DNA of 22,892 nt, from assembly GCF_900105725.1 (NCBI RefSeq), contig NZ_FNLM01000018.1, positions 1 through 22,892 on the forward strand. Reading direction: 5' to 3'. This stretch comes from Gordonia westfalica (lineage in GTDB: Bacteria > Actinomycetota > Actinomycetes > Mycobacteriales > Mycobacteriaceae). The notes beneath the pieces were generated by a model. It searched no databases and had not been told where the DNA came from. It saw only the letters and a program-made list of their open reading frames with translations. Made by a program: the position numbers and the translations under genes. Shown one piece after another: positions 13,353 to 20,484 of the stretch. How positions within the stretch are numbered: position 1 is the first letter of the stretch; each line of letters starts with the position of its first letter.

Positions 13353-14179
13353 CCTGCCAATGCGGGAAGCCCGTCAAAGCGCGCGGCATGTGCGAAATGC
13401 ACTACGCCCAACACCACCGCCGGCAACGCGCCTACGGACGTTGGACTCCCGACCTGGTCGACGCCCAGCCTGTACGCGAGCACATCCTCAAGCTGCGTGA
13501 CGCAGGAGTGGGGAACAAACGGCTCGAAGAGGAGTTCGGCGTCCCGCACAGCACCATCCAGCATCTGCTGTACGGGCAACGCGGATACGGTCCGAGCAAA
13601 CAGGTCCGCCAAGCTACCGCCGACCGCATCCTCCAAATCCCTGTTCCGCGTACCGGTGTCGAGTTTGTGCGACAGGACCGCGTCCCCGCCCTGGGCACAA
13701 CCCGCCGATTGCAGGCGTTGGTGGCGAACGGGTATTCGCAGACGGATCTGATCAGCCGTCTGGGTTGGCCGGAGAATGGCAGCACTTCGGAGTTGTTCCT
13801 CGGACAGTCCCGCAACATTGCGGTTCGTCGAGCACGGGATGTGACGTCCTTGTTCGCGCAGTTGCAGATGGTTCCCGGAACTGATCGGAAGGCGCGGCAT
13901 CGGGCGAAGGCGAAAGGTTGGTTGCCTCCGTTGGCGTGGGATGAGGACCGTATCGATGACCCCACCTATGAGCCGGAAGTGGTGGACAAACCCCGCACTG
14001 CCGAAGACCTGTTCTCCGACTTCGAGTATCTGCTGTCGATGGGTGTTGGGGCGGAGGAGGCATCGCGTCGGGTGGGGATGCTGCCGGCGTCGATGAAGCG
14101 CCGGTATGAGCGGCATGGGCGGCGTTGTCCGGCAGCGTTGACGTCGGTGGCGTGGCAGCAGAGGAAGACGGCGTCATGA
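13349..14179 (+). CDS. Multi-HTH DNA-binding protein with N-terminal Cys motif
   Basis: 276 aa. Residues 1-30 hold the motif CxCG...ArGmCxxHY (Cys3, Cys5, Cys15, His18), known from actinophage DNA-binding proteins. Three helix-turn-helix-like segments follow: about 40-72 (LRDAGVGNKRLEEEFGVPHS), 115-135 (NGYSQTDLISRLGW) and 225-260 (MGVGAEEASRRVGMLPASMK). It probably binds DNA with repeated HTH units. It is ATGA-coupled to the WhiB gene, suggesting a shared regulatory task. Not assigned to a characterised protein. Confidence 0.75.
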   Translation: MTCQCGKPVKARGMCEMHYAQHHRRQRAYGRWTPDLVDAQPVREHILKLRDAGVGNKRLEEEFGVPHSTIQHLLYGQRGYGPSKQVRQATADRILQIPVPRTGVEFVRQDRVPALGTTRRLQALVANGYSQTDLISRLGWPENGSTSELFLGQSRNIAVRRARDVTSLFAQLQMVPGTDRKARHRAKAKGWLPPLAWDEDRIDDPTYEPEVVDKPRTAEDLFSDFEYLLSMGVGAEEASRRVGMLPASMKRRYERHGRRCPAALTSVAWQQRKTAS

Positions 14180-14523
14180 CGGGCTTCTCTGCGGATGTGA
14201 AGGCTGCTGCTGCGGTGCGGGCGATGGGTCGCTGCGAAGTCCAAACCGACTGGTGTACCGGCACAGGGCAGGACTATCACCACCGAGCTAACCGCGGCAT
14301 GGGCGGATCGAAAGACCCACAGATCAACGCCCTGTCGAATTGTCTGCTGGTGTGCCGCGGCTGCCATGACTTCATCGGCCGCAATCCGGCGCAGGCGTAC
14401 GCGAAGGGCTGGTTGGTGTCGAAGTTCCGGCAGCCGTCCAGCGATGTGGCTGTCCTGCTGTCGGGCCGGTGGGCGTTGCTCGATGATGCCGGCGGGGTCG
14501 AGGTGTGCGATGCGGTGGGCTGA
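14176..14523 (+). CDS. HNH endonuclease
   Basis: 115 aa. Cys20 and Cys27 pair with Cys60 and Cys63 as the structural zinc site. The nuclease core is HHR (35-37), NALSN (51-55) and CRGCHDFIG with His64 (60-67), i.e. the H-N-H order. It would nick or cut double-stranded DNA. HNH enzymes next to a terminase assist packaging, but here it sits in the early region, so it is more likely a recombination or homing-type enzyme. ATGA-coupled. Confidence 0.85.
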   Translation: MTGFSADVKAAAAVRAMGRCEVQTDWCTGTGQDYHHRANRGMGGSKDPQINALSNCLLVCRGCHDFIGRNPAQAYAKGWLVSKFRQPSSDVAVLLSGRWALLDDAGGVEVCDAVG

Positions 14524-14683
14524 GGTTCCGGAGTCCTACCTCCTGTGGGGGGCGATCGAGAGGCCGTGCCCTGAGTGCGCGGCCAGGCCGGGGGAGCTTT
14601 GCGTACTCCGTTCCCCCGCAACAGGTGCAGAGAAGACACGACACATCCCCTGCGTGGGGAGAACCAAAGGAGACAACGAATGA
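14510..14683 (+). CDS. Small zinc-finger protein, phage Zn-binding type
   Basis: 57 aa. PCPECAARPGELCVLRS (Cys20, Cys23, Cys31), then HIPCVGR (His45, Cys48) closely follows the small phage zinc-binding pattern CPxCxAxPGxxC...H common in actinophages. ATG 14510 overlaps the HNH gene by 14 bp and the stop overlaps the next ATG (ATGA). Exact role unknown; nucleic-acid binding is likely. Confidence 0.75.
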   Translation: MRWAEVPESYLLWGAIERPCPECAARPGELCVLRSPATGAEKTRHIPCVGRTKGDNE

Positions 14684-14982
14684 GCAACAACAAGAAGGCT
14701 TTCGACGGCGAGGCGTTCAAGGCGGTTGAGGTGGTCAAGGTGCAGGCTGTCGGCGGAGGCTCGGGTGGCAATGGCGGCTACGTCGTGCAGCCCTTGGCGT
14801 CGGCGAGAACTGCTGTGCGTGTGGTGGTGACGAGAACCCGGAAGGGTTACCAGTGGGCGCAGATCGCCCGCAACGGCAGCGCCGGCGCCATCTCCCCGAA
14901 AACGTATGACACGAAGTCGAATGCGGTGCGCGCTGCCAAGCGTCAGGCCGCTCTGGTGGGTGGGGTGGTGGAGGTCCAGTGA
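14680..14982 (+). CDS. DUF1508-like small protein, copy A
   Basis: 100 aa. After a Gly-rich linker (about 28-36) the C-terminal half reads KGYQWAQIARNGSAGAISPK, then TYDTKSNAVRAAKRQA, the 'xWxxxxNGxxxxxsexYxsxxxaxxai' pattern of DUF1508 (YegP-type) domains. The following gene has a second, clearer version, so the two may be paralogues. GGAGAC is the ribosome site. Confidence 0.6.
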   Translation: MSNNKKAFDGEAFKAVEVVKVQAVGGGSGGNGGYVVQPLASARTAVRVVVTRTRKGYQWAQIARNGSAGAISPKTYDTKSNAVRAAKRQAALVGGVVEVQ

Positions 14983-15338
14983 TCGTCTACGAGAACATCC
15001 CGGAGAAGGTGTCTGAGTATCGCGGCACCATCGAGGTGTACGAGGACGAGATCTTGCAGGTCGACCTCGATGCCAAGAGCGTGGTCGCCAGACATCCCGA
15101 GTGGCGTTGGCGGTGTAAGTCCCGCAACGGTCAGATCCTCGCTCAGGGGGAAGGCTATCGGCGTAGGTCGGGGGCTCTCAACGCCATCGACACCCAGTAC
15201 GCGGCGCGGTTGAAGGTTGGTGGCATCAACTACGACGTGGTCCCGCGTGGGCAAGAACGGCAGATGCTCGTCTGCCCGTGGCGTGTGGTGATCCTCGACC
15301 GCCACGGAGACATCGACAAGATCGGAGCACTCTACTGA
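14979..15338 (+). CDS. DUF1508-like protein, copy B
   Basis: 119 aa from GTG 14979. Residues 45-80 (WRWRCKSRNGQILAQGEGY, then RRRSGALNAIDTQYAA) carry the same YegP-like pattern as the previous gene, more strongly. N-terminal 40 residues and the C-terminal beta section (PWRVVILDRHGDIDK) flank it. Stop and next start share a base (TGATG). Function unknown. Confidence 0.65.
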   Translation: MIVYENIPEKVSEYRGTIEVYEDEILQVDLDAKSVVARHPEWRWRCKSRNGQILAQGEGYRRRSGALNAIDTQYAARLKVGGINYDVVPRGQERQMLVCPWRVVILDRHGDIDKIGALY

Positions 15339-15556
15339 TGAGCGAGGACAACCCCGTATCCCGCAACCTGCCGGGAAACCCTTTCACCGATAACTACGCG
15401 GCCATGACGGCTGAGCAGTCCGCATGGTTCGCCATCGCCTACGAGATTCGCACACTCACCATCGCCCTCACGGAGCAGACATACAACCTGAACGGCAGTC
15501 CTCTCTGTGACGAACTGCGAGATCGGCTGGGCCTGAACGGCGGCGGTGTGTCATGA
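15338..15556 (+). CDS. Small hypothetical protein (72 aa)
   Basis: ATG 15338 shares a base with the previous stop (TGATG). Residues 25-60 form an amphipathic helix region (EQSAWFAIAYEIRTLTIALT). The C-terminus is Gly-rich. No metal or catalytic motif. ATGA-coupled to the next gene. Confidence 0.65.
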   Translation: MSEDNPVSRNLPGNPFTDNYAAMTAEQSAWFAIAYEIRTLTIALTEQTYNLNGSPLCDELRDRLGLNGGGVS

Positions 15557-15987
15557 CTCGCATCCTTGGTGTGTCCGCTGTACCGGGTTTCTTCCCACCC
15601 GGACCTGTTGATTGGTCGAACGGGCAGACGTTGGTGCCGGCCGAAGACCTGGAGCAGGCGCAGGCACGCATCGCCGAACTCGAAGTGGCGCTGAGAAGGA
15701 AGCGGCTCATCTTCGACCAGGTATGCAACGACCGTGCCGCCCTCAATGCTGACGTCAATCGCTTATCCGCTGACCGTCTCGAATCTGAGGCCACCGCAGA
15801 CGATGTGGTGGAGAAGGCCGAACAGTTCACAGCCGAGCAAGTACGCGACGCCATCATCGAGGTGTTGGACCAGAACGCGGTGTCGCTGTGGCTGCCCTAC
15901 GGGGACACACCTCACGGCACCGTCCATCCCGAAGATGTCGGCCATGTCGCCCGATGGGTAGTTGCAAAGCTGCGGGGGGAGTCATGA
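15553..15987 (+). CDS. Coiled-coil hypothetical protein (144 aa), paralogue of the gene at 16806
   Basis: An N-terminal Pro/Gly-rich 30 residues precede a coiled coil (about 32-90, DLEQAQARIAELEVALRRK), then RLESEATADDVVE and a globular end. Two DNA segments of 24 and 40 bp are identical to parts of the gene at 16806, so the two share exchanged modules. The coiled coil suggests oligomerisation or partner binding. Function unknown. Confidence 0.7.
   Translation: MTRILGVSAVPGFFPPGPVDWSNGQTLVPAEDLEQAQARIAELEVALRRKRLIFDQVCNDRAALNADVNRLSADRLESEATADDVVEKAEQFTAEQVRDAIIEVLDQNAVSLWLPYGDTPHGTVHPEDVGHVARWVVAKLRGES
15775..15814 (+). repeat. 40-bp dispersed repeat, copy 1
   Basis: Identical over 40 bp to 17291-17330. 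Both copies encode RLESEATADDVVE in the same frame, inside two coiled-coil genes. A 24-bp companion repeat lies at 15662-15685 and 16932-16955. Perfect DNA identity in otherwise diverged genes points to recent recombination or gene conversion. Confidence 0.9.
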
Positions 15988-16250
15988 CCGATCCCGCCGT
16001 AGACGCAGCACAGAGGGCGTGTGAACCGCATGGCGTCTCGCACTTCGTCGGCCCGGGAAGGTACGCCCTGCGTGGTGCCCGTGAAGCCCTCGCACCACTC
16101 CGGGAACTGCATCGGCTCGACGGCTGCCCCGAACGCGACGACTGTACCGATCCCGAACACCTGACGCTGTGCTCGGGCTGCTACCAGGAATGGCCCTGCC
16201 GCACCGCACCCCTCATCTATTCCTCTGACGAGTTGGGAGATACCCCATGA
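15984..16250 (+). CDS. Small Cys-rich hypothetical protein (88 aa)
   Basis: Begins MTDPAVDAAQRACEPHG, like the gene at 8456. Cys48, Cys54, Cys63, Cys66 and Cys72 (CSGC and neighbours) form a probable zinc site. A helical stretch (about 25-45, ALRGAREALAPLRELH) precedes it. ATGA-coupled on both sides. Function unknown. Confidence 0.7.
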   Translation: MTDPAVDAAQRACEPHGVSHFVGPGRYALRGAREALAPLRELHRLDGCPERDDCTDPEHLTLCSGCYQEWPCRTAPLIYSSDELGDTP

Positions 16251-16622
16251 CACCCACACCCGCCGAGATCGCGGCGGCACACCAGTCGTACGAGTGGGCA
16301 GGTGGCGTGTGCTGCACCTGCGGCCCCGACTACTACATCAACGACGCCGAGCATGGTGCCCACGTCATCGCTGCTCTGTCTGAGCACTACCACTGCCCAC
16401 GTCATCGCTGCTCTGTCTGAGCACTACCACCTACTACCCAAGGCGGAACCGGGCGGCGAAGACGACGACCGCGCCGAGTGGCTGGACGGGGAAGTGATGG
16501 CCGCCCGAGGCAAGCGGGTGGTGCGGCTCTACTTCGAGGACCCTCGCAATACGCCTGAGGATGCCCGCGAACTCGCATCCGCCCTGGCGTCTGCTGCTGA
16601 TGTTGCGGAGGAGCCGAGATGA
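16247..16622 (+). pseudogene. Cys-rich small gene split by a 37-bp tandem duplication
   Basis: From ATG 16247 the frame reads MTPTPAEIAAAHQSYEWAGG and VCCTCGPDYY and stops at 16418-16420. The second 37-bp copy shifts the frame by one; in that frame the same AHVIAALSEHYH text continues LLPKAEPGGEDDDRAEWLDG to the stop at 16620-16622. Removing one copy gives one 112-aa protein whose stop overlaps the next ATG (ATGA). So the gene is whole with one repeat copy and broken with two. Function unknown; metal binding via CCxC is possible. Confidence 0.7.
16357..16430 (+). repeat. 37-bp perfect tandem duplication
   Basis: 16357-16393 is repeated exactly at 16394-16430. As 37 is not a multiple of three, it breaks the reading frame. 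It may be a slippage event that can reverse (on/off), or an assembly artefact where reads overlap. Confidence 0.95.
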
Positions 16623-16813
16623 GCGACGCAGACGAAAAGGCGGTCGCTGAGGCGCTATACGCGGTCGAGAGCGTGCACCACTTCCACGGCACTGAATGCC
16701 TCTGCGGCTTCAACTCTCACCGGGCGCGCGAACGCACCGCCCACATCACACGCCTGGCCCTAGGGGAGCTGTTGGGCCACGACTTCGTCAGAAAGGCGGC
16801 ATTCGATGTCTGA
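16619..16813 (+). CDS. Small hypothetical protein (64 aa)
   Basis: ATGA-coupled to the duplication-bearing gene. Begins MSDADEKAVAEALYAVESVH; a CLC motif (Cys27, Cys29) and several His (HHFHG) hint at a small metal site. The second half is helical. Its end overlaps the start of the next gene at 16806. Confidence 0.65.
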   Translation: MSDADEKAVAEALYAVESVHHFHGTECLCGFNSHRARERTAHITRLALGELLGHDFVRKAAFDV

Positions 16814-17530
16814 CATCGGTTTCGGTCCTGTTGGTGATCCCCGATCATCCACGGCGGCAACAGCTATGTGACCCGTGATGGGTATGGGCGTCCGACGTAT
16901 CTGGTGGACCGGCGACTCCTGGAGAAGGCGGAGGCACGCATCGCCGAACTCGAAGACCAGCTGCGTCCTATGTCGCCACTGAGACAGCAAGCCGACACCT
17001 ACCTGCGGATACTGCGCCACCCTGAAATCTACCGCCACCTACGCGCGGGAGCGGGGTCGTGGTCCGACCAGATCGACGCGCGTATCACCACTGTCGCTGC
17101 TGATCGGGATCACTGGCGGGCGGAAGCAGAGAAAGCCCGCGACCTCCCCGCACCGGACGCCGGCAACCCCGAGCACCTGAGATTCGCGGCGAACATCCTG
17201 ATCGACCGGGCACTCAAGTTGGGAGTCAAATTCCGTGCTGAAGCGGCTCTCGGCCCGTTCAACGCCGACGAACTCCGCAATGCTGCCCGTCGTCTCGAAT
17301 CTGAGGCCACCGCAGACGATGTGGTGGAGAGGATCGCCCGCGAGCTGTACCGACGCCTATACCCCGGCCCAATCGGCACCCACGACTCAGCGCGCACCCG
17401 AGAAAGTGACGCCGCCGAAATGGATATGGCCTATCGGAAGTGGGATGAAGGCCGCGAAGGGTTTGCGCCGGGGCGGCAGTGTCGCGAGATTGCCGCCCAT
17501 ATCGCTGGGCTTCTGCGGGGTGACCGATGA
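16806..17530 (+). CDS. Coiled-coil protein with shared modules, one apparent -1 frameshift
   Basis: ATG 16806 reads MSDIGFGPVGDP, then hits a stop at 16869-16871. The C run at 16839-16842 is apparently one base short; with the extra C the frame becomes IIHGGNSYVTRDGYGRPTYL and joins the long frame that otherwise begins at GTG 16868. The repaired protein is 241 aa with coiled coils (RLLEKAEARIAELEDQLRP), the shared RLESEATADDVVE and a C-terminal globular part (FAPGRQCREIAAHIAGLLRG). A 220-aa version from GTG 16868 is possible if there is no error. Paralogue of the gene at 15553. Confidence 0.65.
17291..17330 (+). repeat. 40-bp dispersed repeat, copy 2
   Basis: Identical over 40 bp to 15775-15814 and read in the same frame (RLESEATADDVVE). 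Flanking DNA differs. Confidence 0.9.
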
Positions 17531-17933
17531 GCGCCGCAGAGGAAGCAAGGAAGCTGCTCGAAGGCATCACACCCGGGCCGTGGGAAGCAGAACCCTGGGA
17601 TGGCACCACACGCGAGTCTGTCGGCGTCTTCGCCGGGAGCGTATGGGGTCCGCGAGTTGCAGGGCTGATCACGTCCTCCGCCGACGCCGAGTTCATTGCC
17701 GCTACACCCGAGTTGGTGCCCGCTCTGCTCGCCGAACTCGACCAGGCGAAGGCGGACCTCGATGCTGCCGCATACCGGCACGGACAACTACAGTCCCGCA
17801 TCGCCAACCGAGACGCCACCATCCAACGGGTACGGGAGCTAATCGCCGAGTGGTCGTGGACGGAACACCACCACGACGAACCGGTCTATGAGATATGGAA
17901 GCCGCTCGCCCGCATCGTCGGGGTGAGTCGTGA
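17527..17933 (+). CDS. ATPGPW-type phage protein, apparent -1 frameshift at its end
   Basis: ATG 17527. The opening (EARKLLEGITPGPWEAEPW) with later DAEFIAATPELVPALLAEL is a layout widespread in phage genomes (Ead/Ea22-like 'TPGPW ... DAxFIA' proteins), without known activity. As sequenced, the frame runs on to 18144 through Arg-rich text, hiding the next gene. Adding one G to the run 17920-17923 ends it with GGES and TGA 17931-17933, coupled by GTGA to the HTH gene. Repaired length 135 aa. Confidence 0.65.
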
Positions 17934-18178
17934 GCGACATTCCGGAGTGGCGTGCAGGATCGCTCGCCGACAACCTCGCCGTCGCACTGAGGACCCGACT
18001 TGCCGAGACCGGAGTCTCGCAGGGCGATCTCGCGCGTCGCGCCGGCGTCAGCGAAAAGCACCTGTCGCAGGTCATCAACGGACGCGCCGGTGCCTCGGTA
18101 GCAACCTGGGACCGACTCTTTGTCGCGCTGAATACAGCGAATGACGCTCGCCAAGACACCGTCGGGGGTGAGTTGTGA
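17930..18178 (+). CDS. XRE-family HTH regulator (82 aa)
   Basis: From GTG 17930. Residues 18-72 form a classic XRE domain (GVSQGDLARRAGVSEKHLSQ, then VINGRAGASVATWDRL). Short, single-domain; probably a DNA-binding regulator of the later early genes. It lies upstream of a hairpin-rich leader at 18303-18370, a possible target. GTGA-coupled on both sides. Confidence 0.8.
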   Translation: MSDIPEWRAGSLADNLAVALRTRLAETGVSQGDLARRAGVSEKHLSQVINGRAGASVATWDRLFVALNTANDARQDTVGGEL

Positions 18179-18402
18179 CCTGCCGCTGCAACCCCTCGAA
18201 GCCGTCATCGACTGGCTACTACCCCGACTCCGGATACTCCCACCCCTGCTACCCGAAGGCGCGAATCCTGCTGTGGCACAACGGGAAAACCCACCATCGG
18301 GGTAGAATGAGGGGTGGCCAGGGTGCTGTGAACACCCGGCCACTGACCGAACTGCGAAGGAGTTCAGCCAATGACAGATTACATCTCCACCTACCTGAGT
18401 AG
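18175..18402 (+). CDS. Small Cys-rich hypothetical protein, end uncertain
   Basis: GTG 18175 (GTGA overlap). The first 43 residues (CRCNPSKP, GYSHPCYPKARILLWHNGK) look like protein; Cys3, Cys5 and Cys25 could bind metal. The tail as sequenced is Arg-rich and overlaps the next gene. If the G run at 18299-18302 lost one base, the protein would end with HRG at TAG 18303-18305, leaving the two hairpins beyond it non-coding. I favour the short form (43 aa) but cannot prove it. Confidence 0.5.
   Translation: MTCRCNPSKPSSTGYYPDSGYSHPCYPKARILLWHNGKTHHRGRMRGGQGAVNTRPLTELRRSSANDRLHLHLPE
18303..18370 (+). promoter_or_regulatory. Putative promoter and structured leader of the 18371 gene
   Basis: TAGAAT (18303-18308) resembles a -10; no clear -35. 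Next comes a hairpin GTGGCC-A-GGGTG/CACCC-GGCCAC (18314-18343, 11 bp with one bulge), then GAACT/AGTTC (18349-18353 with 18361-18365). The second hairpin carries most of the AAGGAG ribosome site (18357-18362) in its loop and 3' arm. This is the longest non-coding stretch in the rightward train after 6.2 kb if the upstream gene ends at 18305. Confidence 0.5.
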
Positions 18403-18699
18403 ACCACGATGGAGGCACAACCGCCTCCAAGCCATGGGCGTCCAGTGGACCTACCGCGCACCAGAGGTGGGTGAACTTGTAATCCGGGATGCAACCCAAA
18501 CACACCCGGCACCCTCCGCCGAATCGTCAGCGTCCGCGAAGACACACGTGACGGCCGCACCGTATGGGTAGTTGAGCACACAGCGACCGACGCAGAACCA
18601 ACCACCGGCACCGACCGGAAGTCAGTCGGATTCTGGAAGGACGTCGGCTGGCCGAGGATTGCCGAGCACTACCCATCTGCGGCACCTGCCGCGATCTGA
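18371..18699 (+). CDS. Hypothetical phage protein, one apparent -1 frameshift
   Basis: ATG 18371 follows AAGGAG. The protein begins MTDYISTYLSRPRWRHNRL and reaches LVIRDATQTHP. One G appears lost at 18508-18509; restoring it gives GTLRRIVSVREDTRDGRTVW and ends WPRIAEHYPSAAPAAI with TGA 18697-18699, sharing a base with the next ATG. Repaired length 109 aa. The text GRTVWVVEHTATDAEP and KSVGFWKDVGWPR suggests a beta-rich fold. Unrecognised family. Confidence 0.6.
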
Positions 18700-19122
18700 T
18701 GCCCTGCCAGCATGTGGTCATCGACACCATCGCTGAACACAGCGGCAAGACCTTCGAGCGGTATGGCACTCCCGGCGTCTGCCCGTCCTGCCAAGAGCCC
18801 GTAACCAGGCGGCAGCGCGTAATCACATTCGAACGCAACCTGTATGGCCTCGGGACGGTGACCTTCCACCTTCGTGAGAAGTGCCGCCACGCCGCCTTCG
18901 AGTACGACCGAGAGGTACATCGAGACGACGGCGAGTTCGAGCTGACCTGCCCGGATCTGCTCGCCGCGGTCTCGATGAGAACGGTCTGCCTGTCACCTAT
19001 TGCACTGAGCCTGATTGTCGCGGCGCTGACCGGAAGCACCACGGCTACGGGTTTTGGACGGCGGGTATCTGCCACACCCTGACGGCTACCACCGTTCTCC
19101 CGAAGGCGGGGGTGTGGCCTGA
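18699..19122 (+). CDS. Cys-rich hypothetical protein, two apparent -1 frameshifts
   Basis: ATG 18699 (TGATG). The first part has Cys3, Cys28 and Cys31 (GVCPSCQEPVTRRQRVITFE), a zinc-ribbon-like unit. At 18968-18969 one G seems lost: with it, the frame continues GLDENGLPVTYCTEPDCRGA and YGFWTAGICHTLTAT. At the G run 19108-19112 a second loss would restore a stop at 19120-19122, sharing a base with the next ATG. Repaired length 141 aa. As sequenced the first frame runs to 19082. Function unknown. Confidence 0.55.
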
Positions 19123-19415
19123 TGTCTGTTCCTTCTCTGGAATCCCTACTAGCCGAGTACATCGCAACCCAGGCACCGGTCTCCGTGGAGCAGGCAATGC
19201 CTCAGGCCGAGGACATGGCGAAGCTGATCCGGGCGCACGGCCTAGACCGCACCTCCGGACTGAACGCCGCCGCCGACGTGGTGCACGCCGAAGCCCGCTA
19301 CCAGTGGGAAATGGACGCCCGCCATGCAGTGTGCGCACAGGTTGTCGCCCAGCGGATGGGTGTGGTTGAACGCACGATCCGGTCGTTCGCTGATGGGGCG
19401 GAGGACCAACAGTGA
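19122..19415 (+). CDS. Small helical hypothetical protein (97 aa)
   Basis: ATG 19122. Almost entirely helical (SLESLLAEYIATQAPVSVEQ, AEDMAKLIRAHGLDRTSGLN, VVAQRMGVVERTIRSFADGA). No Cys pattern or known motif. GTGA-coupled to the next gene; just upstream of the replication module. Confidence 0.65.
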   Translation: MSVPSLESLLAEYIATQAPVSVEQAMPQAEDMAKLIRAHGLDRTSGLNAAADVVHAEARYQWEMDARHAVCAQVVAQRMGVVERTIRSFADGAEDQQ

Positions 19416-19615
19416 GCCTCGAAGGATCGTTCTGGACCCACAAAAAGACCGGCATCCCCTACGAGGTGGTTGCTGACTCCGACGCCAGCGGCCTCGGCAA
19501 CCGCGGTATCCGTATGCGCAACTGCCACACCGGCCGCGAACACTGGGCCACTCCCGAAGGGTTGGGTCGCAAGTACCGGCATGACTACACCCCACCACGA
19601 GGGGAGGTGCGGTAG
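19412..19615 (+). CDS. Small hypothetical protein (67 aa)
   Basis: From GTG 19412 (GTGA). Beta-rich and basic: FWTHKKTGIPYEVVADSDAS, then GNRGIRMRNCHTGREHWATP. The stop is immediately followed by the GTG of the replication gene. The pattern 'gsfWrhkktGipYeVv' recalls small phage DUFs with an SH3-like fold, but I cannot name it. Confidence 0.65.
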   Translation: MSLEGSFWTHKKTGIPYEVVADSDASGLGNRGIRMRNCHTGREHWATPEGLGRKYRHDYTPPRGEVR

Positions 19616-20484
19616 GTGCCACGAATTAGAACGATCAAACCCGACTTCTGGGACTCGGCTGACACCGCCGGCGCAGACCTGCGCACCCGCCTGCTGTTCA
19701 TCGCAATGTGGAACTGGGCCGACGACTACGGCATCGGAGATGCCACTCCGGTTCGGGTCATCGGGTTCGCCTTTCCTAACGATGAAATACCGGTGTCGGA
19801 TTATCCGCGACTTCTCTCGGACGTTTCGGACCACTTCGGCGTCGTGTACTTCCGGCACGAAGGACGCCCCTTCTACGCCATCCGTCGTGGTCCAAGCATC
19901 AGCGGACCGAGAAAAGAGCTAAGCCACGCGAAGGGCTGGTCGAAGCAGCCGAGCGGGCCGTCGCGAACTCCAAAGGTGCAGGTCAAGGCGTAGATGCGGA
20001 ATCTCCGAGCGACAGTGACGGAATCTCCGACGAAAGTGTCGGACGTTTCGGCGCCGGAAGTAGGAAAGGGAACGGGGGAAAGGGAACGGGGGAAGAGTGT
20101 GTGCCCCTCCCGGACGAACCGCCGATCGACGACTACGTGCCCAGCGAGATCGAAACGAGCACACGCACAACCCCCGCCAAAGGCTCATCGACAGAACTGA
20201 CCTTCATCCGCACTCACGTCGGCCAAAGATTCCCCGCCAAAGTCGAACAAGCACTCGTCAACGAGATCCGCAAACTCCGCCACTACGACCGCCCCGTCAT
20301 CGAGGAAGCACTTCGAAGATGGGCCAACCGTGACGGACACCCCGGACTCCTCCCGCACCTCGTCTCCGACGTCCTGAAGAACAACGGCAGAACCGCCGAA
20401 CCCACCAAGACCGACATCTGGGAAACCAGCGTCATCCAACCCGCCCAAGCCGCAGCCACCGAAGCACAGAGGAAACTCTCATGA
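19616..20484 (+). CDS. Replication initiator/replisome-organizer-like protein, one apparent -1 frameshift
   Basis: GTG 19616 starts MPRIRTIKPDFWDSADTAGA, then LRTRLLFIAMWNWADDYGIG and FAFPNDE, the N-terminal domain typical of actinophage replication proteins. At 19882-19883 one C seems lost; adding it gives YAIPSWSKHQRTEKRAKPRE, which such proteins conserve, a Gly/Ser linker and the C-terminal domain (ELTFIRTHVGQRFPAKVEQA, IEEALRRWANR). Repaired length 289 aa. As sequenced it stops at 19993, and the C-terminal part could start at GTG 20101. Two coupled genes downstream (helicase-loader-like, RusA) support a replication role. Repeats in the linker may form an origin. Confidence 0.7.
19997..20092 (+). 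repeat. Repeat cluster in the replication gene: possible origin
   Basis: CGGAATCTCCGA occurs at 19997-20008 and 20019-20030 (22-bp spacing). TCGGACGTTTCGG occurs at 20039-20051 and again at 19817-19829. A 14-bp unit AAAGGGAACGGGGG is tandemly repeated at 20065-20092. The cluster lies in the linker-coding part of the initiator-like gene, as the lambda origin lies in gene O. Origin function is inference. Confidence 0.45.

Noticed and set aside
13322..14116. 264-aa minus-strand frame
   Set aside because: Overlaps the HTH gene fully and has shadow-type composition.
16357..16430. CRISPR array
   Set aside because: Only two directly adjoining repeats and no spacers; it is a coding tandem duplication.
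17702..18505. 267-aa minus-strand frame
   Set aside because: Crosses four plus-strand genes and the hairpin leader; no ribosome site; Arg/Ser/Gly composition of a shadow.
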